Of a stretch of 32,361 bases of DNA, positions 15,244-24,097 are shown piece by piece. Origin of the DNA: JAUVXE01 sp964349355 (GTDB lineage: Bacteria > Actinomycetota > Coriobacteriia > Anaerosomatales > SLCP01). The notes beneath the pieces were generated by a model. The model did no database searches and was not told the origin of the DNA. It saw only the letters and a list, made by a program, of their open reading frames with translations. How positions within the stretch are numbered: the stretch's first letter is position 1; each line of letters starts with the position of its first letter. The position numbers were made by a program, and so were the translations under genes. The DNA is taken from the NCBI GenBank assembly GCA_964349355.1, contig CAYGFZ010000020.1:1-32361 (forward strand), written 5' to 3'.

Positions 15244-16920
15244 TCAGATCTTGCGGCCGACCATCCCCGCGAGTTCCCGCGGACTCTGCGCCTTACTGAT
15301 AGCCTCCTCGAACGTCACCTTACCCGCCTGTAGCAGGGTCTTGAGGTGCTGGTCGAGGGTCTGCATGCCGAGAGACGCCCCGCCCTGGATGATCGTCGGC
15401 ATCTGATGGGTCTTGCCCTCGCGAATGAGGTTGGAGATCGCCGGGATGCCGAGCATGATCTCCATCGCCATCACTCGACTCCTGCCATCGGTGCTCCTCA
15501 GCAGCACCTGGGACAAGACGCCCTCCAGCGTGCTGGAAAGTTGCATCCGTACCTGCTGCTGCTGATGGGGCGGGAAGACATCGATGATGCGATCGATCGT
15601 CGCCGGACCGCCGGTGGTGTGCAGAGTCGCGAGCACAAGATGGCCCGTCTCGGCTGCGGTGATCGCTGCAGAGATCGTCTCAAGGTCTCGCATCTCGCCG
15701 ACGAGTATGACGTCGGGATCCTGGCGCAGTACCCGCTTGAGCGCCGCCGCGAACGAGTGGGTGTCCTCTCCTACCTCACGCTGATTGACGTAGGCCTGCT
15801 TGTTCTTGTGCATGAACTCGATGGGGTCTTCGAGCGTGATGATATGAAGGCTGCGGGTCGCGTTGATGTGATCGATCATGGCGGCGAGTGTGGTCGACTT
15901 ACCGGAGCCTGTCGGTCCGGTCACAAGCACGAGGCCGCGAGGGCGCTCGGCGAGATACCGGCAGACCTTCGGCAAGTTGAGTTCCTCAAGCGTCGGGATC
16001 TGGATCGGGATCACGCGAAAGACGGCGCCCATGGAGTTTCGCTGCTGGAAGACGTTCGCGCGGAAGCGTGAGACGCCGGGGATGCTGTAGGCGAAGTCGA
16101 GCTCGAGCTCGGTCTCGAACTTGCGCCGCTGCTCCTCGGAGAGAAGGCCGAGGACCATCTCCATCGTGTCCCGGGGCTTGAGAGATGCCAGATTCTCGAC
16201 CGGGACGATCTCCCCCCGGAGCCGTATGCCTGGGGGACTCCCGACGGTCAGATGCAGGTCCGAGCCACCACGCTCGATCATCAAGCGCAGAAGGTCATCG
16301 ACGTGTGGCGCATCGGAGACATCCGGTGCTCCCGAACGCGCAGACGCAGGGTGCGGCTCATGAACGGCCACCGGCACAGACGCGGGATCGACGGGCTGTG
16401 GGACCCCGTACCCCCCGCTCGGAGTACCAGACTCCGATTGCGCCGACGCGATCGGCGCGGGCATCGCAGGCCCGGGACCGGGGTTGACGACCGCCGGAGT
16501 GGGTGCTGGAGCGCCAGGCGCCGGCTCAGGCGCCGCACCCCCTACGGCCCCGACGAGCGAGGCGATCTTGGCGGCGAGCACCTCGGGCGGACCCGTCGAC
16601 GGAAGGTGGGCGGCCGCGCCCGCCTGCCGTGCCCTGAGAGCGGAGGCCTCGTTCGGGCTCAGGCTCACGATTATCACCGGAACCTGCCGGGTCTCGGGGC
16701 TGTCCTTGAGCTGTTGCGTGAGCGCGTAGCCATCGATACCCATCAGCTCTGCATCGACGACGATCGCGTCGGGGCGCTGTGCACTGACCATCCCGATCGC
16801 GCGCGGACCAGAGAGTGCGCTGATCACCTCGATGTCTTGAGCTGAAGCATCGAGTGCTCCCCTGACCTGCTCGACGAACCCGGCATCGTCGTGAACGATC
16901 AAGACCTTCTTGGCAGCCAT
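15244..16920 (-). CDS. PilT-type retraction ATPase with N-terminal receiver-like domain
   Basis: A 558-residue fusion. Residues 1-125 are a CheY-like receiver with the acidic pair D11-D12, phospho-acceptor D56 and S86; the conserved Lys near 108 seems replaced (HLPSTGPP). A Pro/Ala-rich linker spans about 127-205. Residues about 206-558 are a PilT hexameric ATPase: SDLHLTVGSPP, Walker A GPTGSGKS (335-342), the Asp box LEDPIEF, Walker B VILVGEMRD (404-412) and the His box GHLVLATLHT. The C-terminal retraction motif reads AISNLIRE, with Ser in place of the usual Arg. PilT normally depolymerises type IV pili at the inner membrane. No other pilus genes are in the window. The gene is divergent from rlmD. 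Confidence 0.92.
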   Translation of the reverse strand: MAAKKVLIVHDDAGFVEQVRGALDASAQDIEVISALSGPRAIGMVSAQRPDAIVVDAELMGIDGYALTQQLKDSPETRQVPVIIVSLSPNEASALRARQAGAAAHLPSTGPPEVLAAKIASLVGAVGGAAPEPAPGAPAPTPAVVNPGPGPAMPAPIASAQSESGTPSGGYGVPQPVDPASVPVAVHEPHPASARSGAPDVSDAPHVDDLLRLMIERGGSDLHLTVGSPPGIRLRGEIVPVENLASLKPRDTMEMVLGLLSEEQRRKFETELELDFAYSIPGVSRFRANVFQQRNSMGAVFRVIPIQIPTLEELNLPKVCRYLAERPRGLVLVTGPTGSGKSTTLAAMIDHINATRSLHIITLEDPIEFMHKNKQAYVNQREVGEDTHSFAAALKRVLRQDPDVILVGEMRDLETISAAITAAETGHLVLATLHTTGGPATIDRIIDVFPPHQQQQVRMQLSSTLEGVLSQVLLRSTDGRSRVMAMEIMLGIPAISNLIREGKTHQMPTIIQGGASLGMQTLDQHLKTLLQAGKVTFEEAISKAQSPRELAGMVGRKI

Positions 16921-17102
16921 TCGTCAGGGACCTCCTCGCGGGACCCGCCCGCAGACTCCACTCACATGGTATGTGTCTTCCCAAGTATCGACACTGTCTC
17001 CTGCGGGTTCAATAGCCAGGCACCGGAAGTTTCCAACCCGTGCCACCACCCCCTGCCTTTCGTGCGCTACCATGGGCACGTGAGACATCCGAGGACATCA
17101 TC

Positions 17103-18416
17103 TTGATTCGCGCGACAGCCGGGGCACTCGCCCACGGCGGTGGCGCTGCCGTGGGCCTCGATGACGGCCGGGTGGCGTTCGTGCGAGACGCATGCCCGGG
17201 CGACGAAGCCGAAATCGAGATCGTCGCCGACCACGGCCGCTGGGTGGATGCGCGGCTTGTTCGAGTGTTGACCCCGTCTCCGGACCGAGTGGCGCCTCCG
17301 TGCCCTTACGCGGGTGAGTGCGGTGGGTGTCAGTGGCAGCACGTCTCGGCGACGGCACAACTGGATGCGAAGCGCTCCATCGTCAAGGACGCCTTTGAGC
17401 GTATCGGCCGACTGGAAGGTGTGGCAGTCCGTCCGTGCGTCCCATCCCCTCATCCCCTCGGCTACCGGAACAAGATCGAACTGGTCGCCGAGGACGCGGG
17501 CAGGGATATTGTTCTCGGGTACCATCGATACGGCAGTGATTCTCTTGTTGCCGTGGACCGCTGCCTCCTTCTCGCCTCTCGACACGTGGGCGTACCGAAG
17601 GCCCTGCGCGGCGCTCTGAGATACTTGGGGGGCCGCCACGGAGACCTCGGAATCCGACGGGTCGGGATACGTGTAGCCTCTCACACCCGCGACGTCGAAG
17701 TCGCACTCTGGACCACCCCCGGTCCCTTTCCGCGCGCACTCGCAGCAAAGACGCTCACCGACGCGGTCGGCGCGACCGGTGTGATGAGGGTCATGACCAA
17801 GGGACCGGACAAGGAGCGCCGGATCGCAGGCGTCGAAGTGCTCTCCGGCCGTGGTGCATGGAGGGAGCGTCTCGGAGGCACCCCGTTCCTGATCTCGGCG
17901 CCGTCGTTCTTTCAGGTGAATACCGGCGCAGCAGAACTCCTCGTGCGTCTGGTGATCGATGCGCTGGAACCAGTCGAGACCGACCGCGTCCTGGATCTGT
18001 TCGCGGGTGCCGGGACGTTCACGCTCCCGCTTGCGGGAGTCGCCGGCGAGGTCGTCGCTGTCGAATCGTCACGCCACGCCCTGGCAGACCTGCGGCGAAA
18101 CCTGGAGATCGAAGACCTGTTCGCCGATGTCGTAGGTGGCGACGCGGCACGAGAACTGCCTGCTCTGGACGAGTTCGATCTCGCGATCGTCGATCCGCCG
18201 CGCAGCGGCCTCGACGGCCAGCTCATCCCCGCGCTAGCGCAGGCCGGTCCCCGAAGGATCGCGTACGTCTCGTGCGAACCCGCCACACTCGCCCGGGACG
18301 CCGCAAGGCTGGTCGCAGAGGGCTACACGCCGGTGCTCGTACAGCCGGTCGACCTCTTTCCTCAGACCTACCACGTCGAGACGGTGGCGGTCTTCGAGCG
18401 CAGGCCGACCGGCTAG
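17103..18416 (+). CDS. rlmD: 23S rRNA (uracil-5-)-methyltransferase, RlmD/RumA family
   Basis: SAM-dependent methyltransferase making 5-methyluridine in rRNA (U1939 for E. coli RlmD; RlmCD or a tRNA TrmA-like role are alternatives). It has an N-terminal TRAM-type domain (residues about 1-60), the 4Fe-4S cysteines C67, C73, C76 (CPYAGECGGC) and a fourth in VDRCLLL, then the SAM-binding DLFAGAGTFTLPLA. The catalytic block includes DPPRSGLDG and YVSCEPATLARD, with the nucleophilic Cys. A TTG at 17103 is preferred, with GAGGA 7 nt upstream, giving 437 residues; an upstream ATG at 17040 would add 21 residues unlike the family. It ends 6 nt before the convergent cytochrome b5-like gene. Confidence 0.93.
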   Translation: MIRATAGALAHGGGAAVGLDDGRVAFVRDACPGDEAEIEIVADHGRWVDARLVRVLTPSPDRVAPPCPYAGECGGCQWQHVSATAQLDAKRSIVKDAFERIGRLEGVAVRPCVPSPHPLGYRNKIELVAEDAGRDIVLGYHRYGSDSLVAVDRCLLLASRHVGVPKALRGALRYLGGRHGDLGIRRVGIRVASHTRDVEVALWTTPGPFPRALAAKTLTDAVGATGVMRVMTKGPDKERRIAGVEVLSGRGAWRERLGGTPFLISAPSFFQVNTGAAELLVRLVIDALEPVETDRVLDLFAGAGTFTLPLAGVAGEVVAVESSRHALADLRRNLEIEDLFADVVGGDAARELPALDEFDLAIVDPPRSGLDGQLIPALAQAGPRRIAYVSCEPATLARDAARLVAEGYTPVLVQPVDLFPQTYHVETVAVFERRPTG

Positions 18417-18422
18417 AAACGC

Positions 18423-18650
18423 CTAAACGAGCTTGCCGACCTCGGGAAAGTCGACTACGTACTCGTCGTGCGGAGCATCGTCGTGAGCCTCGGTCAGATC
18501 CTGCCCCGCGTCGTGCATCGCCTCATGCTCCCCGTCGCCCCACATGGCACTCTCGGTCACGTCGTAGACCGTGCCCTTGTAAGCGACGTATGCGGGTGTG
18601 CCGTCCTTGCCGTTGTTCTTCGCAAGTTCCTCGGCGGTGAATTCCTTCAT
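18423..18650 (-). CDS. Small cytochrome b5-like haem/steroid-binding domain protein
   Basis: A 75-residue protein with the minimal cytochrome b5-like domain seen in many anaerobes. It has an FTAEELAKNNGKDGTPAYVAYKG strand region, VYDVTES, and the haem-binding segment GEHEAMHDAGQDLTEAHDDAPH, where His residues stand in for the HPGG core of classical b5. No signal peptide or membrane helix is seen, so it is predicted cytoplasmic. The ATG at 18650 has AGGAGGAG 4 nt upstream. Whether it binds haem or another ligand is unproven. It is monocistronic or the distal part of a loose minus-strand group. Confidence 0.88.
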   Translation of the reverse strand: MKEFTAEELAKNNGKDGTPAYVAYKGTVYDVTESAMWGDGEHEAMHDAGQDLTEAHDDAPHDEYVVDFPEVGKLV

Positions 18651-18758
18651 ACGCTCCTCCTGGTGTCGTGAGACCATGCTATCTGCTATATCTCCCACGA
18701 CACCGTCTCAAAAACCGGGAGGATACCAAGCGCACCCTGTGTCGTCAGACAGCGGACG

Positions 18759-19127
18759 TCAGGACTCCTCGCGTCCGAGCCGTGTCAGTACCCTCACGAC
18801 CCGCACCAGCATAGTGAGCGCTACTGCGATCGCGCCGAACCTGACCGCCCCTGACGTCGAAGGGCCTTCGGCCACTCCGAGTACTCCACCCAGATCGACC
18901 CGCACAGGGCGGACCTCCCCCGCCTGCTCGACGCGCAGCGTGACTCCCGACGTGTCGACATCGACGCTCTGAAGCCCGGCGAGCATGTCGAGGGCGACTT
19001 CGGCCCCGGTCGTCTGGTGGACCTGCCTATCGACCACCTGCGGCTCGGCCTGCGCGACCCCCGGGAAAGAGAGTAGGATCGACACAGTGAGCAAAGCGAG
19101 TGCTCGGACGCTCGTTGTGGTTCCCAT
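18759..19127 (-). CDS. Small exported or membrane-anchored protein of unknown function
   Basis: A 122-residue protein with a clear Sec signal peptide: the basic start MGTTTSVR, a hydrophobic core, and a likely cleavage after A-Q-A near residue 27. The middle is Val-rich with no known motif. A second hydrophobic stretch at about 95-112 (FGAIAVALTMLVRVVRV) and a positively charged tail suggest a C-terminal membrane anchor with the body outside the cell. The ATG at 19127 has GAAGGTGG about 3 nt upstream. It lies 188 nt from the Crp/Fnr gene, same strand. No family is recognised. Confidence 0.65.
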   Translation of the reverse strand: MGTTTSVRALALLTVSILLSFPGVAQAEPQVVDRQVHQTTGAEVALDMLAGLQSVDVDTSGVTLRVEQAGEVRPVRVDLGGVLGVAEGPSTSGAVRFGAIAVALTMLVRVVRVLTRLGREES

Positions 19128-19315
19128 CGTGCCACCTTCGGTCGCGGAACGCCCCTGCCAGACGCAGAGCACACCACAACCTTCGGCAGCGTGAGCAATG
19201 CGCTGCGTGACGCACGTCACTTCGATCAGAAGAATGCGACAGATGGCCGTTCGTCGCTATGAAACGACCGTACGTCGCTGCTGACATCACACCATCGCGC
19301 GACTCGGGCGCGAAC

Positions 19316-20014
19316 TCAGTCCGAGGCGAACCTCTCACGCAACCCGATGAGATCGACGACGATCTTGCGGCCCTTGGAGGCTATGACACCCTCTTTGGCG
19401 AGCGAGGAGATGACGCGCGATGCAGTCTCGCGAGACGTACCCGCCAACGTGGCGATGTCGTAGTGGGTCAATCCCTGGATCAACGGAACCCCACGCGTCT
19501 CATAGCTGGCCGTCGCGACGTTGAGGACTACCCGCATGACGCGATGGGTCGCATCGTGAAAAGCCATGTCCTCAAGTCGTCCGATGGTCGTCCTGAGCCG
19601 GCGCGATAGCGTGGCTATCAGGGCAAGGGCAAGTCGCGGCTGCAGTTGAATGGCCGCTGAAAGATCCTTCGCATCGAGTACGAACGCCTCGATCTCAGTA
19701 GTGGCGATGACATCAGCGGAGCGAGGTTCTGCGTCCACCAGGCTCATCTCGCCAAAGTGCGCCGGAGCTTCCAGATAGTTCAGTGCTAGTTCTTTGCCGT
19801 CAGGCGACGCAAGCGAGACCTTCACCCGACCGGAGACGAGCAGGTACATCGCCGAACCGGCGTCGTTCTGGTTCACGACGAAGGTGCCTTTCGGATAGCG
19901 CCTGAACTGCGCCATCTTCGAGAAAGCCTCGAGGTCCTCCGTCGACAGGTCCGTGAACAACGGCACCGAACGGAGCTTCACGAGGATGTCTTCACGCGTT
20001 GCGGAATTCTTCAT
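19316..20014 (-). CDS. Crp/Fnr-family transcriptional regulator
   Basis: A 232-residue regulator. Residues about 12-125 form the cyclic-nucleotide-binding-like sensor, with FGEMSLVDAEPRSADV as the phosphate-binding cassette. A dimerisation helix follows, and a winged helix-turn-helix at about 165-225 carries the recognition helix TSRETASRV. The R-E-x-x-x-R pattern matches CRP, which reads TGTGA half-sites. There are no cysteines at all, so it is not an Fe-S FNR sensor. The start at 20014 is inferred from homology, with a weak ribosome binding site; a palindrome with TGTGA/TCACA arms lies 42-62 nt upstream, consistent with autoregulation. Ligand unknown. Confidence 0.9.
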   Translation of the reverse strand: MKNSATREDILVKLRSVPLFTDLSTEDLEAFSKMAQFRRYPKGTFVVNQNDAGSAMYLLVSGRVKVSLASPDGKELALNYLEAPAHFGEMSLVDAEPRSADVIATTEIEAFVLDAKDLSAAIQLQPRLALALIATLSRRLRTTIGRLEDMAFHDATHRVMRVVLNVATASYETRGVPLIQGLTHYDIATLAGTSRETASRVISSLAKEGVIASKGRKIVVDLIGLRERFASD

Positions 20015-20055
20015 ACCGACGTTATCGGGCTGTAGCCGATGTGACTTGAGACACA

Positions 20056-20076
20056 GTGTGAACATATTCGTCACAC
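20056..20076. promoter_or_regulatory. Candidate Crp-type operator upstream of the Crp/Fnr gene
   Basis: GTGTGA at 20056-20061 and TCACAC at 20071-20076 are perfect inverted arms around 9 nt. The half-site contains TGTGA, which the regulator's R-E-x-x-x-R recognition helix would be expected to contact. It lies between the Crp/Fnr start (20014) and the neighbouring gene's stop (20129). The 9-nt spacer is longer than the 6 nt of classical CRP sites, so binding is uncertain. Confidence 0.5.
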
Positions 20077-20128
20077 ATCGGCGATCCGTGGGGAGCGAAC
20101 GGCGCCTCGACCGTTCGCTCCCCACGCC

Positions 20129-23100
20129 TCACATCTGCGTACGGATGTAGGAGATCATCCGGGGCGTCACATGCGGGATCAACTCAGGCAGATAGCTAGG
20201 CATGAGCGACTCCATCGTCTTGGGAAGCAGTCCGGGAACGAGTTCCTCCATGTCATCGGGCATGGGACCGACGTGTTCCTGGACCGCAGCCACCATGTCC
20301 GGCATTACCTTCGCCATGATCCCATCGATGAGCAGAGGGAACATCGCCGGCATCATCTTCTCCATCAGGGCAAGTCCGCCCGGAACGTACTTCATCGACT
20401 TCATCATCGGTTTCATGCCGGGCGGCATAGCATCCATCATCTGCGGGAAGATCCGCTCCATCAGCGCGGCCATGTTCGCAGGCTCCATCAGCACGATGAA
20501 CTTCTCGAAGTAGCCCCAGTAGTACATCGAGCGCTCGGTGGTCTCCGGTATGTCGTATCCTGCCGCCTCGGCAACGACACGTGACAGATCGTCGATCTTC
20601 AAGCCGAGCTCGTTTTTGATGTTGCTGTCCCTCAACTGGACCTGACAGCACGGACAGAGCGCGACCACGGTATCCGCCTGGACATCCACGGCTTCTTGGA
20701 GCCGCTGCTTGCCCAGAATCGGTGCAACCGGCATCTCGCCCACGAGCGTGAGGACAGAGCCGCAGCAGTAGCCCTCCTCGCGGTTGTGCTCCATCTCGAC
20801 GTAGTCCACGCCCGGGATGGCCTTGAGCATGTCCCGTGGCGGTTCGTAGAGTCCCTGGGCCCGGCCTGCGTGGCACGAATCGTGGAACGTGATCCGTCCC
20901 TCGATCGGGTTCTTGAGTTCAAGCCGTCCATCCGAAAGAGCCTCGCTCACCAACTCCGAGTAGTGCTTGACCTCGAAGTCGTACTCCTCGCCGCGCTCGG
21001 CGGCCAGGTTAGCGTAGAGTTCCTTCCATACGAGAGCGCACGCGGGACAGGACGTGATAATCGTCTTTGCTCCGCGCTTCCTGGCCTCGGTGGTGTTGTG
21101 TTCGTAAATCTCCTCGAAGATGTCCCACTTGCCGGCGACCTTCATGGGGATCCCACAACAGGCCTCATCGGTCCCCATGTAGGAGATGTCGTAGCCCGCA
21201 TCGGTGAGCAGGCGCACGCTCGCCTCTGCGACGTCGGTCTCGACGAAACTCGCTGTACAGCCGGCGAAGTACATGATCTCGCCGCTCTCCTTGAGTTTGG
21301 GCTTGAGATCGTCAGGGACCCAGTTCGCCCGGTTCTCGCGTTTGCCGGCCCAGATATCCAACTCGCCCTGAAGCGAAGCCGCCATCATCTCGAACGGCGG
21401 GAACGTGCCGCGCTTTTCCTCGTGGACGAGTTTGCCGCGCATCGTCATCCAGTTATGTTCGACGGGCAGCTGAAGCTGGCATCGCGTGTTGCAGACCTCA
21501 CAGGTAGTGCAGACGAGGAAAGTGTCGACGGCGACGCGGTCGAACTTCTCGCGGCCCTCGATGACATCACGCAGGTACGCATACTTGCCCCTCGGCGAGT
21601 GTGACTCCCACCCTCGCCCCGAGTACTGTTCGCAGGTCGGGACACAGTAGCCGCATCGCGCACATGAGTAGGCCATCAATGCAACGTCGGCGGGGATGCC
21701 GTTGACCTCTTTGAACGTTCCGCCGGGATTCGCGGGCGGCTTCGCGGCGTTGGCGAGAGGGCGCACCAGCGGTTCGAATATCGCCGCCGTACCCATCAGC
21801 ACGTCCACGACACCCCTGCCGAGGACCTTCTTGGGGTTCATGATGCCCCCGGGATCGACCGAGGCCTTGAAGCGTGTCAGCGCCGCGACCTTCTCAGCGC
21901 CGAGCACACTCTCTGCCTCGCGACGGAAGTACATTCCCGTCGAGTACGCTGATCCGCCGTGCGCCTTGGCGATGCGGATGACCGACAGCGACAGCGCGAA
22001 CGCGAGGTTGAAGTTGAAGGAGCGCTCATCGTGAGGGATGAAGCCGAGGAGTACGACCGAATCACCCTTCGCATGCATCCCCTCGAGGATGAACGGCTGG
22101 TCGATCTTGCGGTCGATCTCCTCGAGCACGGCCGCGAGTTCGGACAGCGGCACGACCACTTCGGTCGGAACGAGCGACGGGCCGAGGCGCTTGAGGCGCA
22201 TCGGTGCGAACCGGACCTCCCATTCGTGCTCGGCCACCTCGGGTCCAAGGTCGGCACCACCCGCACGTTGGAGAATTTCGGCAAGCGGCCCGTCAATGGC
22301 GGCGCTGCGTGACTCCGGATAGGCGATGACAGCCACGAACTCCTCGGGCAGATCGGGCTCGAAGTGCAGGTGTGTCTCTTCGTACGGATGGCCGTGGCGG
22401 TGAGGCAGCTGCTTCTTCAGTCGGATCGACTCGGGGTTGAGGAAGGTGATCGACCACACAGGCACTTTCTGGCTAGAGATCTCCGCAAGCGCCCGCGAGA
22501 GTGCAGCGCCGTCGGGGAACGAGAAGGCCCGGTGCACCTCGGGTTCAAGCTGTCTGATCCTGAATGTGACCTCTGTGATGATCCCGGTGATGCCTTCGGC
22601 GTCGGCGATGTGGTCCTGCAGCCCCGCACCCTCGAAGACCCGCACCTCGCCGGAGGGCAGCACCACACGTGCGGACACGACGTTGTCCCTGAAGGTCCCG
22701 TATTCGTAGGAACCGAAACCGGCACCTCCCTGGGCGAGCCAGCCAGCAGCCCCCGAGCTCGGGGTAGAGGACGGATAGAGGCGAAGCGCAAGCCCGTCCC
22801 GGCCCAACTCCCGCTCGATCTCCTCCCAGATGGTGGACGCCTGGACGGTAGCGGTCATGTTCTTGCGGTCGACCGCGACGACCCCGCTCATCCCCGACAT
22901 GTCGGCGACAACGGCCCCAGGCACCGGGAGTACACCCCCGTAGCCGGAGGTCGCCCATCCACGGGGCACCACTTTGAGGCCGGTCTTGGACGCAAGTCGC
23001 AGGAGATCGACGACCTCGCCCTCTGTCATCGGACGAACCACCGCGCCTGCCCGTCCCGCAGGCATGAAAGGCTTGACCAGCCGGGGCATCGCACCGATGT

Positions 23101-23197
23101 CGAAGGAGTACATGGACCGCTCGACTCTCCGGGTCCTCACCCGATCCCCGAATAGCCCACGCAGTGATTCCTCGACCCGACCGCTGACGACTGACAT
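20129..23197 (-). CDS. FAD-linked oxidase / 4Fe-4S / CCG-domain fusion oxidoreductase with Met-rich tail
   Basis: A 1022-residue fusion. The first half is a GlcD-type FAD-linked oxidase (PCMH domain about 50-235, with PRGWATSGYGG and GGAGFGSYEYGTFRDNV). Next come two 4Fe-4S motifs, CARCGYCVPTC and CTTCEVCNTRC (about 535-610), then two CCG cysteine-rich domains of the HdrB/HdrD/GlpC type (FAGCTASF...ACCGIP...SCPAC and FHDSCHAG...GYCCGS...CPCC). The last 119 residues hold 23 Met, in P-and-M-rich repeats. Such fusions oxidise 2-hydroxy acids or related substrates and pass electrons to a quinone or thiol/disulfide partner; the substrate is unknown. The ATG at 23197 is chosen because GGAAGGA lies 7 nt upstream. 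The Crp/Fnr gene follows it on the same strand. Confidence 0.88.
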   Translation of the reverse strand: MSVVSGRVEESLRGLFGDRVRTRRVERSMYSFDIGAMPRLVKPFMPAGRAGAVVRPMTEGEVVDLLRLASKTGLKVVPRGWATSGYGGVLPVPGAVVADMSGMSGVVAVDRKNMTATVQASTIWEEIERELGRDGLALRLYPSSTPSSGAAGWLAQGGAGFGSYEYGTFRDNVVSARVVLPSGEVRVFEGAGLQDHIADAEGITGIITEVTFRIRQLEPEVHRAFSFPDGAALSRALAEISSQKVPVWSITFLNPESIRLKKQLPHRHGHPYEETHLHFEPDLPEEFVAVIAYPESRSAAIDGPLAEILQRAGGADLGPEVAEHEWEVRFAPMRLKRLGPSLVPTEVVVPLSELAAVLEEIDRKIDQPFILEGMHAKGDSVVLLGFIPHDERSFNFNLAFALSLSVIRIAKAHGGSAYSTGMYFRREAESVLGAEKVAALTRFKASVDPGGIMNPKKVLGRGVVDVLMGTAAIFEPLVRPLANAAKPPANPGGTFKEVNGIPADVALMAYSCARCGYCVPTCEQYSGRGWESHSPRGKYAYLRDVIEGREKFDRVAVDTFLVCTTCEVCNTRCQLQLPVEHNWMTMRGKLVHEEKRGTFPPFEMMAASLQGELDIWAGKRENRANWVPDDLKPKLKESGEIMYFAGCTASFVETDVAEASVRLLTDAGYDISYMGTDEACCGIPMKVAGKWDIFEEIYEHNTTEARKRGAKTIITSCPACALVWKELYANLAAERGEEYDFEVKHYSELVSEALSDGRLELKNPIEGRITFHDSCHAGRAQGLYEPPRDMLKAIPGVDYVEMEHNREEGYCCGSVLTLVGEMPVAPILGKQRLQEAVDVQADTVVALCPCCQVQLRDSNIKNELGLKIDDLSRVVAEAAGYDIPETTERSMYYWGYFEKFIVLMEPANMAALMERIFPQMMDAMPPGMKPMMKSMKYVPGGLALMEKMMPAMFPLLIDGIMAKVMPDMVAAVQEHVGPMPDDMEELVPGLLPKTMESLMPSYLPELIPHVTPRMISYIRTQM

Positions 23198-23295
23198 CCC
23201 TGTGTCCTTCCGTTCGCGTGCGCTTGTGCGCATCTTCACTACCCAGCCCGAACCCTTGACGTATGCCATAGGGGATATTCGGATTCACATCGAAT

Positions 23296-23313
23296 GATAC
23301 CCCACCCGGTATC
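23296..23313. promoter_or_regulatory. Candidate operator in the divergent intergenic region
   Basis: GATACC and GGTATC form a perfect inverted repeat with a 6-nt spacer. It sits 99 nt upstream of the FAD-fusion gene and 70 nt upstream of the HAD gene, where a dimeric regulator could act on both. No regulator is assigned to it. Confidence 0.3.
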
Positions 23314-23382
23314 TTCGGTCAACAGGTGAGACGTGTTACCATCGCCCCACTCACCCGTCCAGCAACCCCGAGGAGTCCGGCT

Positions 23383-24081
23383 GTGCGCGGAATCCTGTTC
23401 GACCTCGACGGAACGCTGCTCGACATCGACCTGCGGACGTTCCTCGGCCGCTACTTCGGAGCACTGTCCAAGACGCTCGCCGCGATCCTCCCCGACGGAG
23501 ATCCGAGCGGTGCGGGGATACGCGCCGTGACCGCGGCGAGCGACGCGATGATCCTCCCCCACGCAGGGCGCACCAACAGGGAGGTATTCAACGCGGAATT
23601 CGAACGCCTGACAGCGATCGACCTCGATGCTCACCAGGCGACTCTCGACCGCTTCTACGCCGAGGAGTTCCCCTCCCTCGGCGACGGATATGGGCCTGCC
23701 CCGGGATCAAGACATGTGGTCGAGACAGCTCTTGAGCTCGGGCTGGAGGTGGCCGTTGCCACGAACCCGATCTTCCCGCGCGCGGCGATCGACCACCGAC
23801 TGGCGTGGGCAGGCCTCGGCGATATCGAGTTCAGAGTGGTGACGAGCTACGAATGGATGTGCGCGACCAAGCCGCACGCCGCCTACTTCCGCCAGACAGC
23901 CGAGGCGATCGGAATCGAACCGACCGCGTGTTTGATGGTGGGCGACGACCGGGCTCTCGATCTCCCCGCGGCCGATGTCGGGATGCGCACCTACTACGTG
24001 GGCTCCGCGACGGACTCGAGCGCGAACTACCGGGGCTGTCTCGACGACCTCGCCGCGCTACTCCCGCGACTCACCGCCTGA
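23383..24081 (+). CDS. HAD-superfamily hydrolase
   Basis: Haloacid dehalogenase-type phosphatase of 232 residues. Motif I is FDLDGTLLDID (nucleophile D7 and D9), motif II is in VAVATNPIF, motif III Lys is in ATKPHAAYF, and motif IV is MVGDDRALDLPAAD. The order and spacing fit a class I cap protein such as phosphoglycolate- or nucleotidase-like HADs; the substrate is unknown. The GTG at 23383 is chosen since GAGGAG lies 7 nt upstream; an earlier in-frame ATG would add an unconserved Pro/Arg-rich leader. It is divergent from the FAD fusion and converges on the DUF2249-like gene. Confidence 0.9.
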   Translation: MRGILFDLDGTLLDIDLRTFLGRYFGALSKTLAAILPDGDPSGAGIRAVTAASDAMILPHAGRTNREVFNAEFERLTAIDLDAHQATLDRFYAEEFPSLGDGYGPAPGSRHVVETALELGLEVAVATNPIFPRAAIDHRLAWAGLGDIEFRVVTSYEWMCATKPHAAYFRQTAEAIGIEPTACLMVGDDRALDLPAADVGMRTYYVGSATDSSANYRGCLDDLAALLPRLTA

Positions 24082-24097
24082 GCGTCCGGCCTTTGGT

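Noticed and set aside
19316..20014. Calling the regulator FNR
   Set aside because: It has no cysteines to bind an Fe-S cluster.
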